The notes: generated from the sequence alone by a model not told the origin. A stretch of 64,000 bases of DNA from Ignavibacteria bacterium (GCA_009773205.1 WPAE01000007.1:124001-188000), one strand, 5' to 3'. Numbered from the stretch's first letter, positions 9,138-18,538 are shown. A program made the numbers and translations.

Positions 9138-9173
9138 CTTTGTGGCAATATTATTTTTGTTTTTGCCACAAAG
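9138..9173 (+). terminator. Hairpin downstream of serA
   Basis: CTTTGTGGCAA (9138-9148) and TTGCCACAAAG (9163-9173) form an 11-base perfect stem with a T-rich 14-base loop. It follows the serA stop by 26 bases in a convergent gap. A T-run after the stem is lacking, so it may be a degraded intergenic palindrome rather than a classical terminator. Confidence 0.5.
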
Positions 9174-9198
9174 TCTCAAAGGCACAATCAAAACATCT

Positions 9199-9241
9199 AT
9201 GAGCCGAATCTAACCCGCCTGCCTTTTTAGAGTAGGCTCAT
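9199..9241. other. Second inverted repeat in the serA convergent gap
   Basis: ATGAGCC (9199-9205) pairs with GGCTCAT (9235-9241) around a GC-rich core (ACCCGCCTGCC) and a short T-run. It may stop transcription from either convergent gene, or be a remnant of a GC-rich repeat. Confidence 0.35.
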
Positions 9242-9254
9242 CTATTCTAACTCT

Positions 9255-10418
9255 TTATTCTAAAACTTCTATTGGTTCATATTCATTTGGTAATAAATCT
9301 GATACTCTTTTCCAATTCCAATAACCAAAAAGTTGTTTGCTATACTTTTCACTTTCTAAACCAATACCTCTCGAAGTGAAAGTATATTTACCCCCTGGAA
9401 AATATACCCATGAATCTTGAAAATCATACAGTTCACTTGTTCCGAAGATTCTTTCTTTATATTCAGTATAATTTGCCTCTTCTTTTCTTCCCTTATAAAC
9501 TACTTCAAGATAACCTTCCAACTCAATAGTAAATTCATTTTCACTGTTTTCTATTATAATTGCGTCTATCAAGCGCATTACATTTGAGCTTCTTTCATCT
9601 TCAACTTGATCTTTAAATTCTTCATATTCTCCAAGTTCTTGTGGGACGTAGTTTGCCAAAAAAGCTACGAATCCTTCTTTATAAACTTTTCTGATAGCAC
9701 ATGCTCTTAAAAAGTGCCGGAAAGAACCTTTGTAGGCTTCTAACCTATTAGCTGCAAATCTAACTGCTTCAAAACTATCTGCAGGTTTTAGCTCATCGAA
9801 GTACATATCAATAGAAAATTTTCCATAATCAGAAAACCATTCCCATTCAAATTTGTTTAGAAATACAGTTAGTTTGTATCCAAGAGATTTATTAATAATT
9901 ATAATAGGAGTGTCTGAGTGTGCAAACAATTGAATACCATTATGTGTAAAAGTAATATCGTTTTCATTTACAATTTCACATTTGTAAGTACGTATACTTC
10001 CCCCTAAAAATTCCTTTTTGAATTTCTCGACAAATTTGTGCCGTTCAATAAAAGTTGAGACTTGCGAAATATCGTTTTTATTTAATGATGTCATTTTCTT
10101 AAGAACAATATTCGCCTTTAGATTCGCTTTACCATTTACATCAACCCGCAGCGATACTTTTTGATATCCTTTGGCAACGCAAATAAGTGAATATGCCCCG
10201 GGTACTACACCATAGATGCTAAACTCCCCAAACATATTTGTTTGTGTGTGATAAGAAGTGAATGAAAGAAATACAGTAACGTTACTAATTGGTTCTTTAG
10301 TTTCCTCATCTAATAGTTTACCAACTATTTTGATAGCATCATTCTGAGAGTAAACGTTAGAACAAAAGAATAAAATAATTGCAGTTATTGATAAGAAAAG
10401 TACTTTCAATTGAGTCAT
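9255..10418 (-). CDS. Secreted protein with CarboxypepD_reg-like domain
   Basis: A 387-residue protein with a signal peptide (residues 1-24, ending VYSQ) followed by a carboxypeptidase regulatory-like beta sandwich at about residues 28-110 (KIVGKLLDEETKEPISNVTV ... GEFSIYGVVPGAYSLICVAKGYQ). This module is usually the N-terminal head of TonB-dependent receptors or other envelope proteins in Bacteroidota. The remaining 270 residues contain many charged and aromatic beta-strand-like segments and match no family I recognise. It stands alone, convergent to serA. A periplasmic or outer-membrane role is likely; the precise function is unknown. Confidence 0.75.
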   Translation of the reverse strand: MTQLKVLFLSITAIILFFCSNVYSQNDAIKIVGKLLDEETKEPISNVTVFLSFTSYHTQTNMFGEFSIYGVVPGAYSLICVAKGYQKVSLRVDVNGKANLKANIVLKKMTSLNKNDISQVSTFIERHKFVEKFKKEFLGGSIRTYKCEIVNENDITFTHNGIQLFAHSDTPIIIINKSLGYKLTVFLNKFEWEWFSDYGKFSIDMYFDELKPADSFEAVRFAANRLEAYKGSFRHFLRACAIRKVYKEGFVAFLANYVPQELGEYEEFKDQVEDERSSNVMRLIDAIIIENSENEFTIELEGYLEVVYKGRKEEANYTEYKERIFGTSELYDFQDSWVYFPGGKYTFTSRGIGLESEKYSKQLFGYWNWKRVSDLLPNEYEPIEVLE

Positions 10419-10498
10419 TGCAAATCTCTTGATAGAAAACGTATCCTTTATTTTAATATGTAAACAGAGATTTAAATCTCCAGTCCAAAATTTGTAAC

Positions 10499-11257
10499 TT
10501 ATTTTAAAAGTTTAATATCAAACATATCATCAATAATTCCATGATAATACATCAACTTAATCAATTCGTTTAATCCATCCTCTTCGTTTTCGGTCATATC
10601 AAAATAAACGGTTCCGAAGTTTGCAGTTAAAAACTCTTTTTCCAAATCTGAAATATTCAACTCGTTCATAAACTTTGGTAAATATTCAGCAATAACTTCG
10701 CGCAGCTTAGTAGGAATACTTCTTTCAAAGTTGGAGAGAGATTCTCTGTCTTTTGAAACAACAATATAATTTACGTAAGGATGACCAAGCATCTCGAAAA
10801 TTTCATCAGCGAGACTGACTCCGCTAATATGTTTTTGGTCCACAAAATTTTCTTTGCCGCAAATCAAGTAATTATTCCACTTAGAAAGATTATCACTTGT
10901 ATCCAAAACCAATTCTGCATTGGAGGAGTACATTTCTTCAAACAGAATCTTGCTAAGAAGTATCTCGTTTTTTGAAACATCGCCACGAACAAAAACTTTA
11001 TCGAAATCTCTTTGTCCTTCAACAAAATACAAATAAGAATTTGAAAGAATTCCGCCAAATGATATTCCAAACTTTTTTGAAACTAGTAAATCCTTATTGT
11101 TAAGTAATTCGAGCGATGGGATTAAAGCAATTGCTTGCGTGTTCTTTTCAAGTTCTTTAACAATAAGAGTTGAAGGTTTGTAAACTGTTTCAAAATCTGC
11201 AGGTAATGTGGATTTAAATAAAGCGGCAAAAATATTGTCCGGTAAAAAAAATTTCAT
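10499..11257 (-). CDS. Divergent MqnA-like (periplasmic-binding-fold) protein
   Basis: A 252-residue cytoplasmic protein without a signal peptide. Several segments line up by eye with MqnA, the chorismate dehydratase of futalosine-type menaquinone synthesis: QAIALIPSLELL, KKFGISFGGILSNSYLYF, YLICGKENF, and SLADEIFEMLGHPYVNYIVV. The N-terminal part lacks the usual substrate loop residues, so it may have lost catalysis or changed substrate. No other mqn gene is in the window. It begins downstream of the ribosomal operon terminator and has no obvious partner. The fold assignment is inference from motif order; the function is open. Confidence 0.55.
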   Translation of the reverse strand: MKFFLPDNIFAALFKSTLPADFETVYKPSTLIVKELEKNTQAIALIPSLELLNNKDLLVSKKFGISFGGILSNSYLYFVEGQRDFDKVFVRGDVSKNEILLSKILFEEMYSSNAELVLDTSDNLSKWNNYLICGKENFVDQKHISGVSLADEIFEMLGHPYVNYIVVSKDRESLSNFERSIPTKLREVIAEYLPKFMNELNISDLEKEFLTANFGTVYFDMTENEEDGLNELIKLMYYHGIIDDMFDIKLLK

Positions 11258-11272
11258 ATATATCCAGGTTTT

Positions 11273-11305
11273 AAAAAAGAAAAGCCGCTTAATTTAGAGC
11301 GGCTT
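11273..11305 (-). terminator. Intrinsic terminator of the ffh-rplS operon
   Basis: On the minus strand AAGCCGCT (11298-11305) pairs with AGCGGCTT (11282-11289) across an 8-base loop, followed by TTTCTTTTTT (11272-11281). It lies 20 bases past the rplS stop, closing the translation operon. Confidence 0.85.
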
Positions 11306-11324
11306 CTTTGCAAATCGAAAACAA

Positions 11325-11672
11325 TTATTTTTTATTTTTATCTTTAATACGTGCAGCTTTACCGGAAAGCTCTCTTAGATAGAACAATTTAGCCCGTCTA
11401 ACTTTACCTTCGCGAACTACTTCAATTTTTGCAACTTTAGGCGAATTCATCGGAAAAATTCTTTCAACGCCAACGCCGCTGGATATTTTTCTTACCGTGA
11501 AAGTTTTGCTAAGACCGGCACCACGAATATTTATAACATCTCCTTCAAACGGCTGAATTCTTTCTTTTTCACCCTCTATGACTTTTACATGCACTCTAAC
11601 ATGATCGCCCGATTTGAATGCGGGAAAATCGGTACGTGTTTGCTCATCTGTTAAACTTTTTAACTTATCCAT
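11325..11672 (-). CDS. rplS: Ribosomal protein bL19
   Basis: Component of the large subunit at the 30S/50S interface. The 115-residue protein has the family signatures [29 protein letters not shown] and [15 protein letters not shown], and ends in the usual basic tail. It is the last gene of the ffh-rpsP-khpA-rimM-trmD-rplS run, 6 bases after trmD, and is followed by a strong terminator. Confidence 0.97.
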   Translation of the reverse strand: MDKLKSLTDEQTRTDFPAFKSGDHVRVHVKVIEGEKERIQPFEGDVINIRGAGLSKTFTVRKISSGVGVERIFPMNSPKVAKIEVVREGKVRRAKLFYLRELSGKAARIKDKNKK

Positions 11673-11678
11673 TTTTTA

Positions 11679-12362
11679 TTACTCCAGGTTATTTATTTTT
11701 TTCCACTTATCTGTTAAATTTTTTGATTTTTCTTCTTTCCACTCTTTAATTTTTTTATCATGTCCAGAAAGTAAAACTTCCGGGACCTTCATCCCTTTGT
11801 AATCTGCAGGTCTTGTGTAATATGGCGCTTCTATAATCTCGCCATCCATTAAAGAATCGTTCAGGGCTGATTCACTATCATTAAGTACGCCGGGAATTAA
11901 ACGAACGACAGAATCAATAATTACCCAAGCTGCAATCTCTCCACCTGTTAAGACATAGTTGCCAATCGAAATTTCATTTGTAGCGTATCTTTCGCGAACT
12001 CTGTCATCTACTCCTTTATAGTGTCCTGCTAAAATTAAAATATTCTTTGCGAGTGAAAAACGGTTTGCCATTCTTTGGTTATAAATTTCTCCTCCTGGTG
12101 AAGGGAAAAGAATGAAATCGTAATTTCTTTCGCTTAAACATTCTTCAATACATTCAAAGAACGGTTCGGGTTTAAGAAGCATACCAGGTCCGCCACCGAA
12201 TGGCTTATCATCAATTTGTTTGTGTTTATCGTATGCATAATCTCTAAGATTGTGCACAACAAGCTCAACTAATTCTCTCTCTTGCGCTCTTTTTAGAATG
12301 CTTGTGTTTAGAGGAGAAACGAGAGAGTCTGGCACTGCAGAAATAACATCAATTCTCATCAT
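11679..12362 (-). CDS. trmD: tRNA (guanine37-N1)-methyltransferase
   Basis: Adds a methyl group from S-adenosylmethionine to G37 of tRNAs reading CNN and some other codons, preventing +1 frameshifts. The 227-residue SPOUT enzyme shows DDKPFGGGPGMLLKPEPF, the knot region LAGHYKGVDDRVRERY, ISIGNYVLTGGEIAAWVIID, and the C-terminal PAPYYTRPADYKG-type segment (here EAPYYTRPADYKG). It overlaps rimM by 14 bases and leads into rplS after 6 bases. The gene order is the classical one. Confidence 0.97.
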   Translation of the reverse strand: MMRIDVISAVPDSLVSPLNTSILKRAQERELVELVVHNLRDYAYDKHKQIDDKPFGGGPGMLLKPEPFFECIEECLSERNYDFILFPSPGGEIYNQRMANRFSLAKNILILAGHYKGVDDRVRERYATNEISIGNYVLTGGEIAAWVIIDSVVRLIPGVLNDSESALNDSLMDGEIIEAPYYTRPADYKGMKVPEVLLSGHDKKIKEWKEEKSKNLTDKWKKINNLE

Positions 12363-12870
12363 CGTATAACAAGTCGCAATCGTTTACCAAATCAAGTCTT
12401 TTTTCTTCAGAATTAAATGTTTTAATATAGTCCTTTATAGCTGGGATCAAAATTTTTCTTGCAGAGTTATCAACAACTACAATAACATCATTAGCAGGAA
12501 AGACAAACACATCCTCAACAGTTCCAATAAGTTGACTATTTCTAAAGACCTGGCTTTTCACTAAGTCATGGATAAAGTAAGTATCAGCATCTAACCGAAC
12601 CAAGTTTTCTTGATCAACAAATACTTTTCTGCCAATTAGAACATTAACATCAGCATCGGAATGAAACCCTGCAAACTTTAAAACAATTTTATTATCTGTT
12701 TGCTTAACATCTTCAACAATAAACTGCTTTAAGTTTCCAAAAATTTCAATGTAAACTTTTTCTAATTCAAAGAAACGATTGTTGAAATCGGAAAATGAAT
12801 CTACTGCAACAAAACCATTAACACCAAATGCCGATTTAATTTCGGCTATTAGAAAATGATCACTCACCAA
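12349..12870 (-). CDS. rimM: Ribosome maturation factor RimM
   Basis: Binds ribosomal protein uS19 and helps the 3' domain of the 30S subunit mature. The 173-residue protein has the N-terminal RimM beta barrel (IAEIKSAFGVNGFVAVDSFS) and the C-terminal PRC barrel (HDLVKSQVFRNSQLIGTVED, then VDNSARKILIPAIKDYI). Its end overlaps trmD by 14 bases and its start is 6 bases after khpA, typical of coupled translation. Confidence 0.92.
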   Translation of the reverse strand: MVSDHFLIAEIKSAFGVNGFVAVDSFSDFNNRFFELEKVYIEIFGNLKQFIVEDVKQTDNKIVLKFAGFHSDADVNVLIGRKVFVDQENLVRLDADTYFIHDLVKSQVFRNSQLIGTVEDVFVFPANDVIVVVDNSARKILIPAIKDYIKTFNSEEKRLDLVNDCDLLYDDEN

Positions 12871-12876
12871 AAGAAA

Positions 12877-13110
12877 TTAATCCAATATTTTAAGAACCGC
12901 TTTTTTGCCTTCTTTAGCAGAGACAGCAGTAAGTAGAGTTCTAATTGCTTGGGCAGTTTTTCCTTGCTTACCAATCACCTTGCCTACGTCACTGGGGTTC
13001 ACCTTTAGGACAATTTCAAAAGTCCTGTCGTCATTTGCATGTATATCCAACACAACGTCTTCAGGATGATCAACAAGGTGTTTAGCGATGAATGCAACAA
13101 AATCCTTCAT
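12877..13110 (-). CDS. khpA: KH-domain RNA-binding protein KhpA
   Basis: A 77-residue single KH domain with the GKQG RNA-binding loop in the context DVGKVIGKQGKTAQAIRTLL. KhpA (YlqC) proteins bind small RNAs and mRNAs and in several bacteria influence cell size with KhpB. Its place between rpsP and rimM is the conserved one. An unusual 85-base gap with inverted repeats separates it from rpsP. Confidence 0.93.
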   Translation of the reverse strand: MKDFVAFIAKHLVDHPEDVVLDIHANDDRTFEIVLKVNPSDVGKVIGKQGKTAQAIRTLLTAVSAKEGKKAVLKILD

Positions 13111-13136
13111 AACATTACCTATATTTAGTGAGTGCA

Positions 13137-13194
13137 GGGTACCTTGCTTTGTGCCTGCTGCTAATAAGAGAACTCAGCTTTCGGAGCCGTACCC
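13137..13194 (-). other. Possibly structured spacer between rpsP and khpA
   Basis: The rpsP-khpA gap begins and ends with complementary GGGTAC (13137-13142 and 13189-13194 on the two strands). It contains GCAGCAGGC and a short GCT CCGAA AGC stem on the minus strand, with more GC than the coding neighbours. It could be a hairpin that tunes khpA expression or processes the transcript, or an intergenic repeat. Confidence 0.35.
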
Positions 13195-13195
13195 T

Positions 13196-13612
13196 TTAAG
13201 CTTCCGATGCACTTTGAGACTTTTCTTTTGCTAAAGTTTTTTTAGACTTTTTATTATCCGCTTTCTTTTTCAGTTTTGCTGTTAAGTTAGCATCGCTAAC
13301 TTTTTTCCACTCGTCAAATTTTACTGAAATTTCTTCTTCTTTCAAACCTTTTTTCAACAATTCTCGTTTGTAGGTTATTCCTTGCTTTGATAAAAGATTC
13401 TTAACAGTAGTGGTTGGCTGCGCACCAACATTTAACCAATGTATCGCTCTAGTTTCTTTTATTTCAACGGTAGCTGGTTCTGTTTTGGGGTTGTAGATGC
13501 CAATAGCTTCTATAAATTTACCGTCTCTTGGCGAGCGAGCGTCTGCTGCTACTACTTTGTAGATCGGCTGGTTCTTTTTACCCATTCTTTTCAGTCTTAA
13601 CTTAACTGCCAA
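13196..13612 (-). CDS. rpsP: Ribosomal protein bS16 with long C-terminal tail
   Basis: Small-subunit protein needed for 30S assembly. The core (residues 1-85) has the signatures [36 protein letters not shown] and [18 protein letters not shown] 50-residue Lys/Ala/Glu-rich tail follows, making 138 residues against about 82 in E. coli; such extensions are usual in the Bacteroidota/Chlorobi group. It sits 26 bases after ffh. Confidence 0.97.
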   Translation of the reverse strand: MAVKLRLKRMGKKNQPIYKVVAADARSPRDGKFIEAIGIYNPKTEPATVEIKETRAIHWLNVGAQPTTTVKNLLSKQGITYKRELLKKGLKEEEISVKFDEWKKVSDANLTAKLKKKADNKKSKKTLAKEKSQSASEA

Positions 13613-13638
13613 TTTAGTATTACTCCTATAAGGTTAAT

Positions 13639-14919
13639 TTAATCTATTTTCATCATTTGCTGCATTTGTTCAAACTGCTTAATCAATCTATTCACTTCTT
13701 GAATTGTATTACCGCTGCCTCGCGCAATTCTTTTTCTGCGGTTTCCATTCAATATTTTTGGATTACTCCTTTCATACTTTGTCATAGATTGAATAATGGA
13801 TTCAACAACAACAAGCTGTTTATCATCTACATCTGCATTTTTAAGTTGAGAACCTATTCCAGGCACCATACCTAATAAAGATTTTAATGAACCCATTTTC
13901 TTGATCATTTTGATCTGCTTCAGAAAATCGTCATAATCAAACTTGTTTTCACGAAATTTCTTTTCCAAGTCTTCAGCTTCTTTATCATCAAACTGAGCTT
14001 GTGCTTTTTCTACTAATGAAACAACATCGCCCTTGCCAAGAATTCGACTTGCCATTCTATCCGGATAAAACAGTTCGAGCGAATCAGTTTTTTCGCCCAT
14101 ACTTACAAACTTAACCGGACGGTCAACTATAGCTCGAATAGAAAGAATGCAGCCTCCGCGAGAATCGCCATCCATCTTAGTAAGTACAATTCCGTCAAAT
14201 TCAACATTATCATAAAAAGCTTTGGCAGAGTTAACAGCATCTTGCCCAGTCATAGAATCTACTACAAATAATGTTTGTGTAGGATTAACTCTGGACTTAA
14301 TCTCTGCCGCCTCTTTCATCATCAGGTCATCAACGTGCAAGCGGCCTGCAGTATCAATGATAATTGTGTTTAAGCCATTCTCTCTTGCGTAGGCTAGAGA
14401 ATCTGAAGCAATTTTTACCGGGTCGTTGCTTTCATCAATAGAAAAAACCGGCGCTCCTACTTGAGAACCAAGAATTTTTAATTGACTTCTTGCAGCGGGG
14501 CGGTAAACGTCAGCAGCAACTAAAAGAACATTTCTTTTTCTATCTTTAAGATATTTAGCGAGCTTTGCGCTAAATGTTGTTTTTCCACATCCTTGAAGTC
14601 CTATAAGCATAATTACAGTCAAACCAGATGGGTTTAACTGCAACTCTGAACCAGTGCTTCCCAATAACTCTGTCAGTTCATCATAAATAATTTTTGTGAT
14701 GAGCTGACCTGGAGTTACAGATGTAAGAACTTCTTTACCAAGCGATTTTTCTTTGACGCGCTCGATAAAATCTTTGGCTACTTTGTAATTTACATCAGCA
14801 TCTAAAAGAACGCGCCTAATTTCCCGTAGTGTATCACTGATATTTAATTCAGTAATCTTACCTTGTCCGGTAATCTTTTTAAGTGCTTTCTCAAGTTTCT
14901 CGGTCAAATCCTCGAGCAT
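13639..14919 (-). CDS. ffh: Signal recognition particle GTPase Ffh
   Basis: Binds signal sequences of nascent membrane proteins with 4.5S RNA and docks to FtsY. In 426 residues it has the N domain, the G domain with GLQGCGKTTFSAKLAKYL (P-loop), AADVYRPAARSQL, DTAGRLHVDDLMM and TKMDGDSRGG, and the methionine-rich M domain from about residue 320 (KMGSLKSLLGMVPGI, RRKRIARGSG). It starts the operon that runs to rplS, with a good promoter candidate at 14938-14968 that separates it from the atp genes. Confidence 0.97.
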   Translation of the reverse strand: MLEDLTEKLEKALKKITGQGKITELNISDTLREIRRVLLDADVNYKVAKDFIERVKEKSLGKEVLTSVTPGQLITKIIYDELTELLGSTGSELQLNPSGLTVIMLIGLQGCGKTTFSAKLAKYLKDRKRNVLLVAADVYRPAARSQLKILGSQVGAPVFSIDESNDPVKIASDSLAYARENGLNTIIIDTAGRLHVDDLMMKEAAEIKSRVNPTQTLFVVDSMTGQDAVNSAKAFYDNVEFDGIVLTKMDGDSRGGCILSIRAIVDRPVKFVSMGEKTDSLELFYPDRMASRILGKGDVVSLVEKAQAQFDDKEAEDLEKKFRENKFDYDDFLKQIKMIKKMGSLKSLLGMVPGIGSQLKNADVDDKQLVVVESIIQSMTKYERSNPKILNGNRRKRIARGSGNTIQEVNRLIKQFEQMQQMMKID

Positions 14920-14937
14920 GTGTTGTCTGTGTCCTAA

Positions 14938-14968
14938 ATAAAGATAGCAAAAAGGATATACATTTCAA
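14938..14968 (-). promoter_or_regulatory. Bacteroidota-type promoter for the ffh operon
   Basis: On the minus strand TTTG (14965-14968) is followed after 19 bases by TATCTTTA (14938-14945). This matches the Bacteroidota -33 TTTG / -7 TAnnTTTG pattern except for the final base. It lies 19 bases upstream of the ffh ATG and just beyond the atpG stop, so the operon can be read independently of atp. Confidence 0.65.
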
Positions 14969-14972
14969 ACGT

Positions 14973-15854
14973 CTAACTTTCTTTGAGAGCATTCGCTCCA
15001 GAAACTATTTCCAGTATCTCTGTAGTAATTGCAGCTTGGCGTTTGCTGTTATAAGTTAAATTCAAACCGCGTATTAACTCTTTTGCATTTTCAGTAGCCA
15101 TATCCATTGCTGTCATTCGAGCGCCGAGTTCTGCTGCATAAGAATCTAGAAGCACGCGCCACATCTGAGCATTTAAATGTTTTGGCAAAAGAGTTTCTAT
15201 TATTCTACTCCTATCAGGTTCATAAATATAATCCACCTGCTTTGATTCTGAATCTTGTGACTCGAATGTTTTTATAGGAAATAACTGCTCTACAATGGTT
15301 TTTTGCTGAATTACCGACTTAAACTCGTTATGAACAATCAGAACTTTATCAATTTCGCCACTGACATATTTTGTATTTAGTTCTTTGATAAAGCCTGAAG
15401 CGAACTCAAATTTTAGGTGTGAAAATATTCCGGGGTGGGAACCAACAACTGGGTAATTTCTTTTAGTAAAATAGTCATTACCTTTTTTACCAAGGCAATA
15501 GATATCCAAGTTCGAGGAAACTTGATAAGAAGATAGTTCTCCTTTTACAAGATCTTCAGCTGTTCTAATAACATTCATGTTAAAACTCCCGCACAAACCT
15601 CGATCGGAAGTAACAACTATTAACGCTATCTTCTTTACATCGCGTTGAATAAAAAGCGGATTGTTAAAACCCTTCTCAACATTCAGAAGATGTTGCAAAA
15701 CTTCTGAGATCTTCTTAGAATATGGACGAGCATTGAGAATATTTTCTTGCGCGCGGCGCAAACGAGCGGCGGCAACCATCTTCATTGCTTTTGTAATTTG
15801 TTGAGTGTTTTTAACACCAACAATTCGTCGTTTTATATCGCGCAGCGTTGCCAT
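14973..15854 (-). CDS. atpG: ATP synthase gamma subunit
   Basis: Central rotating stalk of F1. The 293-residue protein starts with the N-terminal helix ATLRDIKRRIVGVKNTQQIT followed by KAMKMVAAARLRRAQ, has VVTSDRGLCGSFN in the middle, and ends with the conserved C-terminal helix RMTAMDMATENAKELI ... YNSKRQAAITTEILEIVSGA. It is the last gene of the atp cluster here, 9 bases after atpA. No atpD or atpC follows; the ffh operon comes next. Confidence 0.97.
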   Translation of the reverse strand: MATLRDIKRRIVGVKNTQQITKAMKMVAAARLRRAQENILNARPYSKKISEVLQHLLNVEKGFNNPLFIQRDVKKIALIVVTSDRGLCGSFNMNVIRTAEDLVKGELSSYQVSSNLDIYCLGKKGNDYFTKRNYPVVGSHPGIFSHLKFEFASGFIKELNTKYVSGEIDKVLIVHNEFKSVIQQKTIVEQLFPIKTFESQDSESKQVDYIYEPDRSRIIETLLPKHLNAQMWRVLLDSYAAELGARMTAMDMATENAKELIRGLNLTYNSKRQAAITTEILEIVSGANALKES

Positions 15855-15863
15855 TTATTTCTA

Positions 15864-17411
15864 TTAACTCTTCTTAAACTTTTCTATAAATTCTTGTGCG
15901 GCTTTCTTAATTAGTGCAACTGTATCATCTTTCAATTCTTTTGTTGAAAGAATGTTTTCATATATTTCTGGATACTTCAATTCGGCAAATTCATGAAATT
16001 CTTTTTCAAATCTTTTTACATCTTTAACTTCTATGGTCTCTAAGAAGTTGTTCGTGCCCAAATAAACACTTACAATTTCTTTTTCAACGGCAACAGGTAC
16101 ATATTGACCTTGTTTTAACAGCTCTACAAGTCTTGCGCCTTTGCTTAGCGTTCTTAAGGTTGATTTATCTAGATCGGAACCGAATTTGGCAAAAGCTTCT
16201 AATTCACGATACTGAGCTAAATCAAGTTTCAATGAGCCTGATACTTTTTTCATCGCTTTAATTTGAGCATTGCCGCCAACGCGTGACACCGAAATACCAA
16301 CGTTAATAGCCGGGCGAACACCAGCGTTGAACAAGTTTGGTTCAAGGTAAATCTGACCATCAGTAATAGAAATTACATTCGTTGGAATGTAAGCAGAAAC
16401 GTCTCCTTGCTGAGTTTCAATGATCGGCAGAGCGGTTAAACTTCCGCCGCCTAAATCTTCACTTAACTTCGACGCTCTTTCAAGTAAGCGTGAGTGCAAA
16501 TAGAAAACGTCACCAGGGTAAGCTTCGCGTCCAGGAGGTCTTCTTAACAATAAAGAAAGCTCGCGATAGGCAACTGCTTGTTTGGATAAATCATCATAAA
16601 CTACTAACGAATGCCTACCACTATCTCTAAAATACTCGCCAACAGCAGCTCCTGCATATGGCGCTATGTATTGTAATGGCGCGGGAGATGAAGCTGGCGC
16701 CGAAACAACAGTGGTATATTCCATAGCACCTGATTCTTCAAGCTTAGCAACAACTTGCGCTACAGTTGAATTCTTTTGCCCAACAGCAACATAAACACAA
16801 TAAACCGGTTTAACACCATACTTTTTTGCTTCTTCGCTATGTGTATATTTTTGATTTATAATTGTATCTATTGCAATAGCAGTTTTTCCGGTTTGGCGGT
16901 CACCAATAATTAATTCACGTTGTCCTCGTCCAATCGGAATCATAGAATCAACCGAAACAATGCCGGTTTGAAGCGGTTCTTTAACACCTTGCCGTTGAAC
17001 AACGCCAAGTGCTTTTCTTTCAATTGGTGAATATTTTTCAAATTGTACTGTTCCTTTTCCATCGAGCGGTTCGCCAAGAGGATTAACAACTCTGCCTAAA
17101 AGTTTTTCGCCAACGGGAAATGAAGCAACACGGTTAGTTCTTTTTACTTGGTCGCCCTCTTTAATCAAAGCTGATTCGCCAAAAAGAACGCAGCCAACAC
17201 TGTCTTCATCAAGGTTTAATACCATACCAATAACGCCGTTAGGAAACTCTACAAGTTCGCTTGCCATAACTTTGGATAAACCGTAAACACGAGCAATACC
17301 ATCGCCAACTTGTAAAACTGTGCCAACTTCGTAAACGTCAACTTCGTTTTCAAAACCGGAAAGTTGTTTTCTCAGTATCGCAGAAATTTCATCGGGTCTT
17401 ATTTCCGCCAT
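15864..17411 (-). CDS. atpA: ATP synthase alpha subunit
   Basis: Non-catalytic nucleotide-binding subunit of F1. In 515 residues: [13 protein letters not shown] at the start, the Walker A loop [15 protein letters not shown] near residue 170, [16 protein letters not shown], the Walker B region [17 protein letters not shown], and the family signature [13 protein letters not shown] with the Arg that reaches the neighbouring catalytic site. Length and motifs are complete. It lies 30 bases after atpH and 9 bases before atpG. Confidence 0.98.
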   Translation of the reverse strand: MAEIRPDEISAILRKQLSGFENEVDVYEVGTVLQVGDGIARVYGLSKVMASELVEFPNGVIGMVLNLDEDSVGCVLFGESALIKEGDQVKRTNRVASFPVGEKLLGRVVNPLGEPLDGKGTVQFEKYSPIERKALGVVQRQGVKEPLQTGIVSVDSMIPIGRGQRELIIGDRQTGKTAIAIDTIINQKYTHSEEAKKYGVKPVYCVYVAVGQKNSTVAQVVAKLEESGAMEYTTVVSAPASSPAPLQYIAPYAGAAVGEYFRDSGRHSLVVYDDLSKQAVAYRELSLLLRRPPGREAYPGDVFYLHSRLLERASKLSEDLGGGSLTALPIIETQQGDVSAYIPTNVISITDGQIYLEPNLFNAGVRPAINVGISVSRVGGNAQIKAMKKVSGSLKLDLAQYRELEAFAKFGSDLDKSTLRTLSKGARLVELLKQGQYVPVAVEKEIVSVYLGTNNFLETIEVKDVKRFEKEFHEFAELKYPEIYENILSTKELKDDTVALIKKAAQEFIEKFKKS

Positions 17412-17441
17412 TTCTATTCTTCCTAAATTTTTCTAATTAAG

Positions 17442-17990
17442 TTAGATACTAATTTCTTCAGCAAACTTTTTACGCAATAAATTAAGTTGATGACGCACAG
17501 AAGCATCATAAACCTTATCATCTAGTTCAGCTACAAAACCGCCAATTATTTTTTGATCTACAAAGAAAGTTGATTGAACAATTTTCTCTGTTTCTTTTTC
17601 AAGTTTGCTGGTTATTCTTTTCATAATGGAATCATCAAGCTCAAGTGCAGATACAATTTTCGCTCTCAAAATTCCTTCTTTCTTGTTTCTTAGGTTGATA
17701 AACTCTTTGAAAATATCAGTAAGGATATCTTCTCTGCCTTTTTCAACAACAAACAAAAGAAAACTTTCAGCCTCATTCGAAACTTTACTTTCGAAAACAG
17801 CAGTTAATATTTTTTTCTTTTCGCCTGATTTGATAATTGGGCTTTTAAGAACCGAGCGTAATTCTTTGCTGGAATCTAGTGAGGAATAAATTAGTTCTGC
17901 ATCTTGTACTATTTTGCTATAGATTTTTTTTTCCTCGGCAAGCTGCATTAACGAATTAGCATAACGGTATGATACTCTATAAACGCTCAT
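17442..17990 (-). CDS. atpH: ATP synthase delta subunit
   Basis: Links the F1 head to the peripheral b stalk. The 182-residue protein has the OSCP/delta pattern: YRVSYRYANSLMQLAEEKK at the start, LRSVLKSPIIKSGEKKKIL in the middle, and the C-terminal VDQKIIGGFVAELDDKVYDA followed by SVRHQLNLLRKKF. The stop of atpF and the start of atpH share one base (TAATG), so translation is coupled. Confidence 0.95.
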   Translation of the reverse strand: MSVYRVSYRYANSLMQLAEEKKIYSKIVQDAELIYSSLDSSKELRSVLKSPIIKSGEKKKILTAVFESKVSNEAESFLLFVVEKGREDILTDIFKEFINLRNKKEGILRAKIVSALELDDSIMKRITSKLEKETEKIVQSTFFVDQKIIGGFVAELDDKVYDASVRHQLNLLRKKFAEEISI

Positions 17991-18538
17991 TAGTTTTTAT
18001 TCATTTCATCCAAATATTTATCAACTAATTTTAGCTGCTGCGGCTTATCCAGGTTCTCTTTCAATATTTTTTCGGCTGCATTTATTGCAATTTCTGCTAC
18101 TTGGTCTTTCAGTTTGTTGAAAGCCTCTGCGTTCTTGCGTTCAATTTGGGCGGCGGCATCTTCAACCATTTTCTTTGCAGTAACTTTGCTCTCATCCAAA
18201 ATCTGGTTCTTTAATTTTTCCGCATATTCTCTACTTTGATCAATTATTTTCTGAGCTTCGTCTTCTGCTTTTCGCATTGCAGCTTTGTTATCAGCTATTA
18301 ATAACTCTGCCTCTTTGCGTGCTGTCTCAGCTTTCTCAAGAGATTCTTTTATAATATTTTCTCTTTCATTCAAAAAACTTAATATCGGTTTCCAAGCAAT
18401 TTTTTTTAAAACCAACAAAAGAAAAATGAATGTAACGACAGTCCATAGTATTAAACCTGGATTAACATCTAACAGGCCGCCTTGCACTGCATCTGCGCCG
18501 GCAAATGCCAAAACAAAAATGTAGCTCAACAATTCCAT
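17990..18538 (-). CDS. atpF: ATP synthase b subunit
   Basis: Peripheral stalk of Fo. The 182-residue protein has one membrane segment at about residues 28-45 (PGLILWTVVTFIFLLLVLKK) followed by a long charged coiled coil rich in Lys, Glu and Ala (NEREN ... AAEKILKENLDKPQQL). A single b gene is present, with no b' paralogue, so the stalk is probably a homodimer. Confidence 0.95.
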   Translation of the reverse strand: MELLSYIFVLAFAGADAVQGGLLDVNPGLILWTVVTFIFLLLVLKKIAWKPILSFLNERENIIKESLEKAETARKEAELLIADNKAAMRKAEDEAQKIIDQSREYAEKLKNQILDESKVTAKKMVEDAAAQIERKNAEAFNKLKDQVAEIAINAAEKILKENLDKPQQLKLVDKYLDEMNKN

